Of a DNA stretch of 7,021 nt, positions 1-7,008 are shown one piece after another. A program made the position numbers and the translations under genes. Below the pieces are notes generated by a model. The model did not search any database, was not told where the DNA came from, and was given only the letters and a program-made list of their open reading frames with translations. How positions within the stretch are numbered: the stretch's first letter is position 1; each line of letters begins with the position of its first letter. This DNA comes from Alphaproteobacteria bacterium (GTDB taxonomy: Bacteria; Pseudomonadota; Alphaproteobacteria; RF32; CAG-239), in contig JAGCFG010000027.1 in NCBI GenBank assembly GCA_017650255.1, positions 1 through 7,021 of the forward strand, given 5' to 3'.

Positions 1-1093
1 ATCCCTCTCCGTGTTCAATAATAATTAATTTGCCATATCCGCGGAACGGTCCGGCAAAAATGACAGCTCCGTCATAAGGCGAAATCACTTGCGCTTGCGG
101 ACGAGTCAAAATAGAAATTCCTTTTGATGTAACACCTTTTGAAGTCTCTTCCCCGTAAGAAACAGCGATACTGCCTCTTGCCGGTTTTGACAATCTTCCT
201 TTTGCCTGCGCAAATCCCTTTATAGATTCTCTTATATCCCGAGGTTTAAATTTAATCAAGTCATCACTTTTAGTATCCGACGTTTTTTCAGCATCTTCGC
301 TTTGTTCTCTTCTATAAGCCTCCAATTCAGCTCTCTCTCTTTGTTTTTGCTCAAAACGTTCCTGTTCCATTTTCTGCCATGCAATTCTTTCTCTTTCCAA
401 CTTATCCAAAAGCTCTTTTATATCCTTTGCTTGGTCAGCAAGTTGTCTTATTTTCTTCTGAGTTTCCAAAGTCTGGCTTTTCAACTTTTTATTTGCATCA
501 CTTTTTTGGCTCATAAGTTTTCGCATTTGAGCATGCTCTTTTTCCAAATTGCTTTTGTTTTTAGCAATCTGAACCATCTGTTTTTCTATCGACTGTTTTT
601 TTTCAGAAATCTCACCCAGTTTTTTCTTAATTTTTGTCGCACGCTCAGACAAAACCGGCACAGTTTCACGCAAAAGCATGGCACTTCTGATAATCTCCAC
701 CGGTTTCAAAGGCTGAACAAACAAAGCCTCTGTCGGCTTAAGCGCCAAATTTTGCAAAGCATACAAAACCTGTATCAAATTTTTATCTTCTGCCGAAAAA
801 TTCTCTTGCAAAACCTTCAGTTCATCCTGCAATTTGAGCAATTCTTTTTCCATATTTGAAGTTTGTTCTTCAATATTTTGAATTTGCCGCGCCTTTGACA
901 CCATTGTCTTGCTGATATTAGAAAGTTCCTTATCTATTTGACTGGACTGTTGTTGCAACTTTTTTTGCTTATCATTTTGCTGTTGCACTTGTTTTTGAAC
1001 ATACTCCAAATCCTGTTTTGAAACAGGTGCAGCAAGCACATTTTCAAAAGGCAGCAAAATCAAAGCAAACAATATGGTCAAAACAGTTTTCAA
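1..1093 (-). CDS. envC: EnvC-family murein hydrolase activator (degenerate LytM/M23 domain), C-terminus cut by window edge
   Basis: Reading from 1093 to the left edge gives 364 codons with no stop. Residues 1-22 form a signal peptide (MKTVLTILFALILLP..., cleavage near VLA-AP), so the protein should be periplasmic. Residues about 26-105 and 150-262 are Lys/Gln/Glu-rich coiled coil, separated by a less charged stretch (about 106-148, containing LIQVLYALQNLALKP). The LytM domain begins near 300 and is followed up to GYGKLIIIEHGEG at 352-364. Roughly 55 residues are missing off the left edge, judged from E. coli EnvC. Where catalytic LytM peptidases have HxxxD zinc ligands, this protein has SKGIS (S323, S327), so it is probably not a peptidase but, like EnvC, an activator of N-acetylmuramyl-L-alanine amidases at the division site, normally recruited by FtsEX. 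The start is TTG, chosen because it gives the signal peptide and follows a good AAGGA site; the first in-frame ATG (residue 64) would lose the signal. It lies 10 bases after gpmI, the same order as E. coli gpmM-envC. Confidence 0.9.
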   Translation of the reverse strand, partial: MKTVLTILFALILLPFENVLAAPVSKQDLEYVQKQVQQQNDKQKKLQQQSSQIDKELSNISKTMVSKARQIQNIEEQTSNMEKELLKLQDELKVLQENFSAEDKNLIQVLYALQNLALKPTEALFVQPLKPVEIIRSAMLLRETVPVLSERATKIKKKLGEISEKKQSIEKQMVQIAKNKSNLEKEHAQMRKLMSQKSDANKKLKSQTLETQKKIRQLADQAKDIKELLDKLERERIAWQKMEQERFEQKQRERAELEAYRREQSEDAEKTSDTKSDDLIKFKPRDIRESIKGFAQAKGRLSKPARGSIAVSYGEETSKGVTSKGISILTRPQAQVISPYDGAVIFAGPFRGYGKLIIIEHGEG

Positions 1094-1100
1094 TTTTCAG

Positions 1101-1105
1101 TCCTT
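1101..1105 (-). promoter_or_regulatory. Ribosome binding site for the TTG-started envC
   Basis: On the minus strand AAGGA lies 7 bases before the TTG at 1093-1091. It overlaps the TAA stop codon of gpmI (1106-1104). This supports the TTG as the true start and suggests that envC translation is coupled to termination on gpmI. Confidence 0.75.
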
Positions 1106-2639
1106 ATTTTTTTATCAATAGCGATTTTCCCGTCATATCACCAGGTTTTGCAATTCCAAGCAAATCAAGCAAGGTCGGAGCAATATCAGCGAGTCTTCCC
1201 TTTTCAAGGCCGACAACATTTTTCGGCGCATTGATAAGAACCGCCTGTACATCACCGACAGTATGCGCAGTATAAGGTTGACCGGTATTTTCATCAACCA
1301 TTTTCTCAACATTACCATGATCAGCCGTGACCAAAATTGTCCCATCTACATCAATAATTGCTCTGACAACTTGCCCCAAACAATCGTCAACAGCCGCCAC
1401 AGCTTTTAATGCAGCCTCCATAACTCCAGTATGTCCAACCATATCACCATTAGCAAAATTACAAATTATAACATCATATTTTTTGCCCTCTATTGCCGAT
1501 AACAACTCTTTTGTAACTTCATATATCGACATCTCCGGCTTCAAATCATATGTTGCAACTTTCGGACTGGGGATCAAAATACGCGATTCACCGTCAAACT
1601 CTTTTTCCTCCCCTCCATTGAAAAAGAAAGTAACATGCGCATATTTTTCCGTTTCAGCAATTCTGAGTTGCGTCAACCCATTTGCCGCAACAACCTCGCC
1701 GAAAATATTTTTCAGCGCCTCAGGCGGATACATCGTTTGCATAAAACGATTATGATCGACTGAATATTCCGTCATTCCGACAGCCATTGACAATTCAATC
1801 ACTTTTTTGCGTGCAAATCCCTCAAAAGAATTGTCTGCCAATGCATACAAAATTTCCCTTGCCCTGTCTGCTCTGAAATTTGCCATCAAAACAGCATCAC
1901 CGTCACTCATACCGGCATAATCACCGATAACACACGGAACAACAAATTCGTCCGTAACCTTATTTCCATAAGATTCATCCATAGCCTGCGCTACAGTTTC
2001 ATACCTTTTTCCATCGGCCAACACCATATTGTCATATGCTTTTTCAACCCTGTCCCAACGCTTATCACGATCCATCGCATAAAAGCGCCCCGACAAGGTA
2101 ACAATCTTAACATTTTTCAAATCTGCTGTTTGTTTTTCAAAATCAGCCAAAAAACCCTTTGCCGATTCCGGCGGAGTGTCTCTGCCGTCCAAAAAAGCAT
2201 GAACATCAACCCTAATACCATTATCATTCAAAATTTTTGCCAATGCAACAATATGAGCCTGCGAAGAGTGAACTCCTCCCGGAGACATCAACCCCATCAA
2301 ATGGCATTTTCCGTTGTTTGCTTTGAGCGTCACAATCAATTTTTGCAAAACCGGATTTTTTTGCATTTCGCCGCTTTTAATCGCTTCATCAATCTTCGGT
2401 AAATCCTGCATAACAACCCGTCCTGCTCCCAAATTTGTATGCCCGACTTCCGAATTTCCCATCTGCCCGTCAGGCAAACCTACTGACAAACCCGATGTTG
2501 CAATCAAATTATGAGGATACTCTTCCAAATATTTGTGCCAATTCGGTGTATTTCCCTGCTCTATTGCATTATCTGACGTAATGGTTTTTCTATATCCCCA
2601 TCCATCCAAAATCAAAAGCATTACTGGTTTTTGTCTCAT
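1104..2639 (-). CDS. gpmI: 2,3-bisphosphoglycerate-independent phosphoglycerate mutase
   Basis: This cytosolic glycolytic and gluconeogenic enzyme interconverts 3- and 2-phosphoglycerate through a phosphoserine intermediate and needs two Mn2+ ions. At 511 residues it has the usual length of the family. The alkaline-phosphatase-like catalytic residues are all visible: D12 in LILDGWG, the nucleophile S63 in MGNSEVGH, and the C-terminal metal ligands D399 and H403 (GDMVGH), D440 and H441 (TADHG) and H459 (TAHT). The inserted phosphotransferase domain has H124 (GGVHSSQAH), R153-D154 (LDGRDTPP), SGRFYAMDRD and FRADRAREI. The ATG start is supported by its close fit to the family N-terminus and by GAGG at 2648-2645, 5 bases upstream of the ATG. 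It is followed after 10 bases by envC, a pairing also found in E. coli (gpmM-envC), so a glycolytic enzyme and a division factor probably share a transcript. Nothing is missing or disrupted. Confidence 0.97.
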   Translation of the reverse strand: MRQKPVMLLILDGWGYRKTITSDNAIEQGNTPNWHKYLEEYPHNLIATSGLSVGLPDGQMGNSEVGHTNLGAGRVVMQDLPKIDEAIKSGEMQKNPVLQKLIVTLKANNGKCHLMGLMSPGGVHSSQAHIVALAKILNDNGIRVDVHAFLDGRDTPPESAKGFLADFEKQTADLKNVKIVTLSGRFYAMDRDKRWDRVEKAYDNMVLADGKRYETVAQAMDESYGNKVTDEFVVPCVIGDYAGMSDGDAVLMANFRADRAREILYALADNSFEGFARKKVIELSMAVGMTEYSVDHNRFMQTMYPPEALKNIFGEVVAANGLTQLRIAETEKYAHVTFFFNGGEEKEFDGESRILIPSPKVATYDLKPEMSIYEVTKELLSAIEGKKYDVIICNFANGDMVGHTGVMEAALKAVAAVDDCLGQVVRAIIDVDGTILVTADHGNVEKMVDENTGQPYTAHTVGDVQAVLINAPKNVVGLEKGRLADIAPTLLDLLGIAKPGDMTGKSLLIKK

Positions 2640-2708
2640 TTTTACCTCATTAAAATCGATTCTTTTTAATCAATATATATAATTAGCTTCTTTAATAAAA
2701 GAACAATT
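2640..2708 (-). promoter_or_regulatory. Short AT-rich intergenic region upstream of gpmI; possible weak promoter
   Basis: These 69 bases between the PBP stop and the gpmI start are almost entirely A/T. On the minus strand TTGTTC (2706-2701) and TTATAT (2682-2677), 18 bases apart, could serve as a weak -35/-10 pair; other TATATA registers are equally possible. A gap this size is compatible with an internal promoter for gpmI-envC or with read-through from the PBP gene. The sequence does not decide between them. The gpmI ribosome binding site (GAGG, 2648-2645) is at its downstream end. Confidence 0.25.
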
Positions 2709-4547
2709 TTATTGTTTTTCAATTTGGAGCATAATTTTTTTCCATATCTCTGCCGGCAGTGATCCACCGGTAACATTTTTCATCGGCGAATTGTCATCAT
2801 TACCCAACCAAACAGCAACCGTATATCCTCTCGAAAAACCGACAAACCACGCATCTCTGTAATCTTGTGATGTTCCGGTTTTTCCCGCTGCAAAAAATGG
2901 TAATTTTGCCTTTTTGCCTGTTCCTTGTTCCACCACATTCTTTAGCATTGTTGTCATTTTTTCAACCGCATCCTCGTTGATAATCCTTTTTTTCTCGTCA
3001 AAAACTCTCTCATAAATCAAATGTCCGTCTTTGCTGTATATCTCCGAGATAGCATAAGGCCAATTTGCATATCCCCCGTTTGCAATTGTCGAATATGCCA
3101 CTGCCATATCCAAAACTTTCACCTCAGAACTTCCCAAAACAACAGACGGAATATTAGCAATATGTGTACTGATACCCATTTTGTGCGCCTTTTCAATAAT
3201 CTTTTTTCTACCCACTTTGTTTGACAAATCAACCGTTGCCAAATTCAACGAACGATAAAATGCTTCATTCAAACTGACTTTTCCATAAGATTTCTTGCCA
3301 TAATTCTCCGGTTTCCACTTGCCGATTTGCAAAGGCTTATCGTCAATCTCGTCCTCAGGAGAAAATCCGTTTTCCAAAGCCGTCAAATACACAAAAAGCT
3401 TGAACGACGACCCCGGTTGACGCAAAGCCTGGGTTGCACGATTATATTGGCTCTTTTTATAATCAACTCCGCCGACCATGGCCTTTATCGCCCCGCTATT
3501 GTCCAAAACCACAATAGCTCCATTGCTAACATTATTTTTGCGATTCTTTTCAACCGCTTCTTTCAAAACAGCTTCCGCCTCTCTTTGCAACTCTGCATCC
3601 AGAGTTGTATAAACATTTATATCCGTATTCTTCTCGCCAATATACGCCCCAATCTCATTGTACACCCAATCTCCAAAATATTTTCCTCCGCTGAAATCAT
3701 AATATTTATTACCGATAGTCTGATTTAGCGCTTTTTCCATTTGCATTTGAGAAATTTTTCCGCTGTTTACCATATTTTGCAAAACAACTCTAGCTCGCAA
3801 AAGAGCATTTTTCTCGTTTGACACCGGATTATACTTTGCCGGTGCTTTCAACACTCCCGCCAAAATTGCTGCTTCTTTCAAATTAACATCATTTGTGCTC
3901 TTGTGAAAAAACTTTTGAGATGCCGCCTCAAAACCGTATGTTCCGGCTCCCATATAAACTCTGTTCAAATACAATGTCAAAATTTGGTCCTTGCTAAAAT
4001 GTTTTTCAAGCCAAAAAGACAGCAAAAGTTCTTGTACCTTTCTTTTCACACTTTTTTGCGGCGTTAAAAACAAATTTTTACTGACCTGCTGAGTGATAGT
4101 GCTGGCTCCCTGCACATAGCGTCTGTTTTTCAAATTGACCGCCATTGCCCTGAAAAAAGAAATAAAATCAAAACCGAAATGCGAATAAAAACGCCTATCT
4201 TCCGTAGATATAATCGCATCTTTCAAATAGCTTGGGATCTTATCGGCATACACTACATCAGAATAAACACCGCCATAAGATTCTATCTCTTTGCCGTTTT
4301 CGGTCAAAATTGTTGTTGCCGGCAATCTGGTTCGCTCTATTGCTTTTGAAATATCAGGCATTTTCAACCAACAATAAAAAACGTATCCGCCCAACACAAG
4401 AAAAAGCGTCAAAAGCAACAACAGCAAAGGTTTGAGCCACCATATTTTTTTGCTTTTTGAGCGTTTGCTTTTTCTTTTGCGAACTTGCACTTTTTTAGTC
4501 TGTTTTTTAGGCTTTTTGCTTTTCTTTTTCTCAACAGTCTTGGCCAT
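2709..4547 (-). CDS. Class A penicillin-binding protein, PBP1A family (bifunctional glycosyltransferase/transpeptidase)
   Basis: This inner-membrane enzyme polymerises lipid II into glycan strands and crosslinks them. Residues 1-36 are a cytoplasmic tail with very many Lys/Arg, and residues about 37-58 are a single membrane anchor. The GT51 glycosyltransferase domain (about 75-245) shows the expected motifs: catalytic E116 in TEDRRFYSHFGFD, QGASTITQQVSKNLFL at 146-161, E173 in RKVQELLLSFWLE, ILTLYLNRVYMG, and AAILAGVLKAPAKYNP. The transpeptidase domain (about 340-600) has the nucleophile S380 and K383 in PGSSFK, SLN at 433-435 and KTGT at 556-559, so both activities look intact. At 612 residues it is much shorter than E. 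coli PBP1A and seems to lack the inserted OB-like domain. The start codon is weakly supported: only a GGGTG-like site precedes it. It lies 21 bases after tsaB, so the two are probably co-transcribed. Which paralogue it corresponds to cannot be told from one locus. Confidence 0.95.
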   Translation of the reverse strand: MAKTVEKKKSKKPKKQTKKVQVRKRKSKRSKSKKIWWLKPLLLLLLTLFLVLGGYVFYCWLKMPDISKAIERTRLPATTILTENGKEIESYGGVYSDVVYADKIPSYLKDAIISTEDRRFYSHFGFDFISFFRAMAVNLKNRRYVQGASTITQQVSKNLFLTPQKSVKRKVQELLLSFWLEKHFSKDQILTLYLNRVYMGAGTYGFEAASQKFFHKSTNDVNLKEAAILAGVLKAPAKYNPVSNEKNALLRARVVLQNMVNSGKISQMQMEKALNQTIGNKYYDFSGGKYFGDWVYNEIGAYIGEKNTDINVYTTLDAELQREAEAVLKEAVEKNRKNNVSNGAIVVLDNSGAIKAMVGGVDYKKSQYNRATQALRQPGSSFKLFVYLTALENGFSPEDEIDDKPLQIGKWKPENYGKKSYGKVSLNEAFYRSLNLATVDLSNKVGRKKIIEKAHKMGISTHIANIPSVVLGSSEVKVLDMAVAYSTIANGGYANWPYAISEIYSKDGHLIYERVFDEKKRIINEDAVEKMTTMLKNVVEQGTGKKAKLPFFAAGKTGTSQDYRDAWFVGFSRGYTVAVWLGNDDNSPMKNVTGGSLPAEIWKKIMLQIEKQ

Positions 4548-4568
4548 TACACACCCGCTATCGCCAAA

Positions 4569-5228
4569 CTAACTTTTAATACAAACATCAGGAGCACGCA
4601 AATAAAGCGGCTTGGGATAATTTAGATTTTTTCGAGAAAACCGCTCTTCACCACACCTTGCCAAAGCCCTAATCGAAATCATATCTTCCATTCTAATTGC
4701 ATGCAAACTCAATCCCGACGGCTTTATCAAAAATCTCTCCACTCCGTCCCCAATCAGCGAAACTTTTTTGTGCCTCAGTTTTGCAATAATATTCTCATAT
4801 TCCAAAGCTTGAGGTTCTTGCAGACTTTTTTTGTGGGCATCAAAAAGTTGAAAATAAAAATCATCACGTTTTGTTTCGATAATCACCGCGTTCAATTCTG
4901 CCAATTCATCATATTGCAAGTCTTCTATATATGCCTCAAAAGCTGACACTCCCGTCAAAGCCACCTCTGGCAATGCCAAACCAAAAGTTCTCGCCGCCGA
5001 CAAAGAAGACCTAACCCCCGTAAAAGAACCAGGTCCTGTGCAAACCGTTATCAAGTTCAAATCTTTCATCTCAAGTTTTGCATTATCCAAAACCTCTCTT
5101 ATCTGCAACATCAAGGCTTCGGCCTGGCCGAATTCCATTTTCTTTACAGATTTTTCAAGCACAACACCATCTCTAGTCAAAACTACCGAACATGCCTGTG
5201 CTGTAGTATCAAAAGCCAAATTTAACAT
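4569..5228 (-). CDS. tsaB: tRNA threonylcarbamoyladenosine biosynthesis protein TsaB
   Basis: TsaB is the catalytically inactive partner of TsaD. With TsaE they transfer threonylcarbamoyl from the TsaC/Sua5 product to A37 of ANN-decoding tRNAs in the cytosol. The 219-residue length is normal for the family. Visible signatures are the ASKHA-fold start LAFDTTAQACSV (4-15), FGQAEALM (33-40), the hallmark GPGSFTGVR (65-73) followed by SSLSAARTFGLAL, and the C-terminal PLYLRAPDV (207-215). The Gln of GQAE, where E. coli TsaB has His, is the form I associate with Alphaproteobacteria. The ATG start is at the family N-terminus; the preceding sequence has only a weak GG-containing ribosome site. It is the first gene of the leftward cluster, ending in TAG 21 bases before the PBP gene, and its promoter should lie in the divergent region shared with the PAS gene. 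RimI is the more usual partner downstream of TsaB; here a cell-wall synthase follows instead. Confidence 0.95.
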   Translation of the reverse strand: MLNLAFDTTAQACSVVLTRDGVVLEKSVKKMEFGQAEALMLQIREVLDNAKLEMKDLNLITVCTGPGSFTGVRSSLSAARTFGLALPEVALTGVSAFEAYIEDLQYDELAELNAVIIETKRDDFYFQLFDAHKKSLQEPQALEYENIIAKLRHKKVSLIGDGVERFLIKPSGLSLHAIRMEDMISIRALARCGEERFSRKNLNYPKPLYLRAPDVCIKS

Positions 5229-5255
5229 TTTTCTGTTACCAAATTATTTTTATAC

Positions 5256-5284
5256 TTCATTCACAATAGATACATGTATATAAT
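5256..5284 (+). promoter_or_regulatory. Predicted promoter of the multi-PAS gene
   Basis: A perfect TATAAT -10 box lies at 5279-5284, with a weak -35 (TTCATT, 5256-5261) 17 bases upstream and TG at 5275-5276. Transcription would begin near 5291, giving a leader of about 30 bases. The leader is A-rich (A9 at 5305-5313, A6 at 5316-5321) and has no recognisable Shine-Dalgarno sequence. In such AT-rich DNA chance matches are frequent, so this rests mainly on position and the exact -10. Confidence 0.45.
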
Positions 5285-5307
5285 ACAAAAAGCAAATTAA
5301 TGGTAAA
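5280..5307 (-). promoter_or_regulatory. Predicted promoter of the tsaB-pbp cluster
   Basis: On the minus strand TTTACC (5307-5302) and TATTAT (5285-5280) are 16 bases apart and match the -35 and -10 consensus at 4 and 5 of 6 positions. The -10 overlaps that of the opposing promoter by five bases. Transcription would start near 5273, with a leader of about 45 bases to the tsaB ATG. Confidence 0.4.
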
Positions 5308-5322
5308 AAAAAATTAAAAAAC

Positions 5323-7008
5323 ATGAACAAAGAGCTTCTTATAAACATGTACTATGCCGCCCCCGAATTCTGGTATATAAATTTGGGGATTTTATTGTTT
5401 TTTATCACTTTTATTGCTGTTCAATACTACAAAATATTCCAATTAAAACGCAAAAACTATTTTTTGAAACGCACCGAAGATCGTTATTCCGAAACCATAA
5501 ATGCCGCTCATGACGGATATTATATTTTTATATACCCCGACGAACGAGTCGACGATTCGCAGCCCGAAGTCATCGAAAAATGTTCGCGCCGCCTTGCTGT
5601 AATGCTATCTTTACCCAACGGCATTGACTCAAATCTCAACGATGTTCTGCACGACTTCTATAAAGACGATATCGATAAAATCAATAAATACATCAGTCTC
5701 CTAAAAGGTGATGCCGTTGCTTTCGAAGATAAATTTGTATTAAAAAACGGCAAGACCCTCAACCTCAGCGGCACTCGCATCAGCGGTTCTGATGGTAGCA
5801 CATATGGCGACATAATTTGGTTTAGAGACATCAGCGCCGACAGTTCATTCATTAACACCATAAAGACAGAGCAAAAAAATCTAAACAAACGCCTGCTCGA
5901 CTTGGAAAATCTCCTCGACAACCTTCCATATCCGGTTTGGCTTCGTGATGCCAATCTCAACCTGGTTGCTGTAAACAAAAAATATTCAGAATTCATCAGT
6001 ACACCCGACAAAAATACTACCATATCACAAAATGTAGAAATAGATTGCAACAGCGAAACTGGTTCAATCAAGAAAATTGCTGTCCAAGCTCAAAAAAGCA
6101 ATCGTCCCCAAATCTGCCAAATCCACCGCAACCGCGATGGAAAGCATTTTTGCTTTGAAGCTATTGAAACACCTTTTCACTCCGAAGACAGCCTAGATAA
6201 AATCGCCACTGTCGGAACATTGCGTGACATCAGCGAATTTGACGAACTCTCCCACAGCATAAAACAAAATCAAAATGCCCATCTCGAAATTTTGGGCGCC
6301 TTGGGAACCGCTTTTGCTGTATTTGACGACAAATTCAAATTGCTTTTCTATAACACAGCTTTCAAACACCTGTGGAATTTTGACGATGAATGGCTAAACA
6401 GCAAAAGGACCTATGGCAATTTTCTCGACAACTTACGCGAACGTCGCCTTATTATGGAAGTTCCTGATTATCCTTATTTTAAGAACGAAGAACAAAAAAT
6501 GTTCAGCAAAATCATCGAGCCCAAAGAAGATTTAATCCACTTGCCCGACGGTCGCTCATTGCGCCGTGTCCGAGCACCATATTTGCGTGGAGGGCTGGTT
6601 TTTGCCTATGAGGATATAACCGACAGGCTCGCTGCCAGAAGAGAATATAACCTTTTACTAAATGTTCAACAGGAAATTCTAAGCAAAATAAACGATGCTA
6701 TACTAATATTCGGCAGCGACGGAAAGCTTACATATTTTAATAACACCTATCTTGATATGTGGAAAATTAAAGCAGAAGAGCTACAAAACGAACCGACATT
6801 CAATGAATTATGGGAAATTAATCGCAAATATTTTACCGATGTAACAAATTGGCCTTCATTCAAAAAAGAAATATTCAACTACATATTCTCAAGCAATACC
6901 CAAGCTTTCAGTTTCAAAAGAAACAGCAATGATATCATTGAATGTTCATCAATTCTCCTCTCCAATGAATCCATTATGGTTATAATGCGTAAAACTGACA
7001 ATCCGTAA
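5323..7008 (+). CDS. Membrane-anchored four-PAS protein, DivL-like, ending before any kinase domain
   Basis: The 561-residue product starts with one membrane segment (about 17-36, FWYINLGILLFFITF) followed by a basic stretch (KRKNYFLKR). Four PAS-like units follow: about 53-173 (INAAHDGYYIF to IIWFRDIS), 192-305 (LLDNLPYPVWLRD to VGTLRDIS), 318-437 (LGTAFAVFDDKFKLLFYNTAF to VFAYEDITDR) and 443-557 (INDAILIFGSDGKLTYFNN to IMVIMRKTD). The third and fourth units, with the DITDRLAARREYNLLLNVQ linker, resemble Caulobacter DivL, which also has a membrane segment and four PAS domains before its DHp and ATPase-like domains. Here TAA comes just after the last PAS, so no H-box or HATPase is encoded. 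If it is a DivL orthologue it would influence the CckA-CtrA pathway through its PAS domains; otherwise it is an orphan PAS sensor. The start is the first ATG after the promoter; M9 is an alternative and neither has a clear ribosome site. No Shine-Dalgarno, stem-loop or terminator is visible after it before the window ends. Confidence 0.8.
   Translation: MNKELLINMYYAAPEFWYINLGILLFFITFIAVQYYKIFQLKRKNYFLKRTEDRYSETINAAHDGYYIFIYPDERVDDSQPEVIEKCSRRLAVMLSLPNGIDSNLNDVLHDFYKDDIDKINKYISLLKGDAVAFEDKFVLKNGKTLNLSGTRISGSDGSTYGDIIWFRDISADSSFINTIKTEQKNLNKRLLDLENLLDNLPYPVWLRDANLNLVAVNKKYSEFISTPDKNTTISQNVEIDCNSETGSIKKIAVQAQKSNRPQICQIHRNRDGKHFCFEAIETPFHSEDSLDKIATVGTLRDISEFDELSHSIKQNQNAHLEILGALGTAFAVFDDKFKLLFYNTAFKHLWNFDDEWLNSKRTYGNFLDNLRERRLIMEVPDYPYFKNEEQKMFSKIIEPKEDLIHLPDGRSLRRVRAPYLRGGLVFAYEDITDRLAARREYNLLLNVQQEILSKINDAILIFGSDGKLTYFNNTYLDMWKIKAEELQNEPTFNELWEINRKYFTDVTNWPSFKKEIFNYIFSSNTQAFSFKRNSNDIIECSSILLSNESIMVIMRKTDNP

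Noticed and set aside
302..859. Plus-strand open frame of 185 codons opposite envC
   Set aside because: It is antisense to the coiled-coil part of EnvC; its Phe/Leu-rich translation is the mirror of Lys/Gln/Glu codons and it has no ribosome site or family signature.
2688..2703. Short inverted repeat TTCTTT-AATA-AAAGAA after the PBP stop, considered as a terminator
   Set aside because: The six-pair stem has one G-C pair and is not followed by a T-run on the minus strand; expected by chance in such AT-rich DNA.
5658..6071. Minus-strand open frame of 137 codons inside the PAS gene
   Set aside because: It lies entirely opposite well-formed PAS domains and shows no recognisable domain, so it is a shadow frame.
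5323..7008. Possibility that the PAS gene is a complete histidine kinase
   Set aside because: No H-box, N-box or G-box motif occurs anywhere in the translation; the last residues still belong to the fourth PAS unit.
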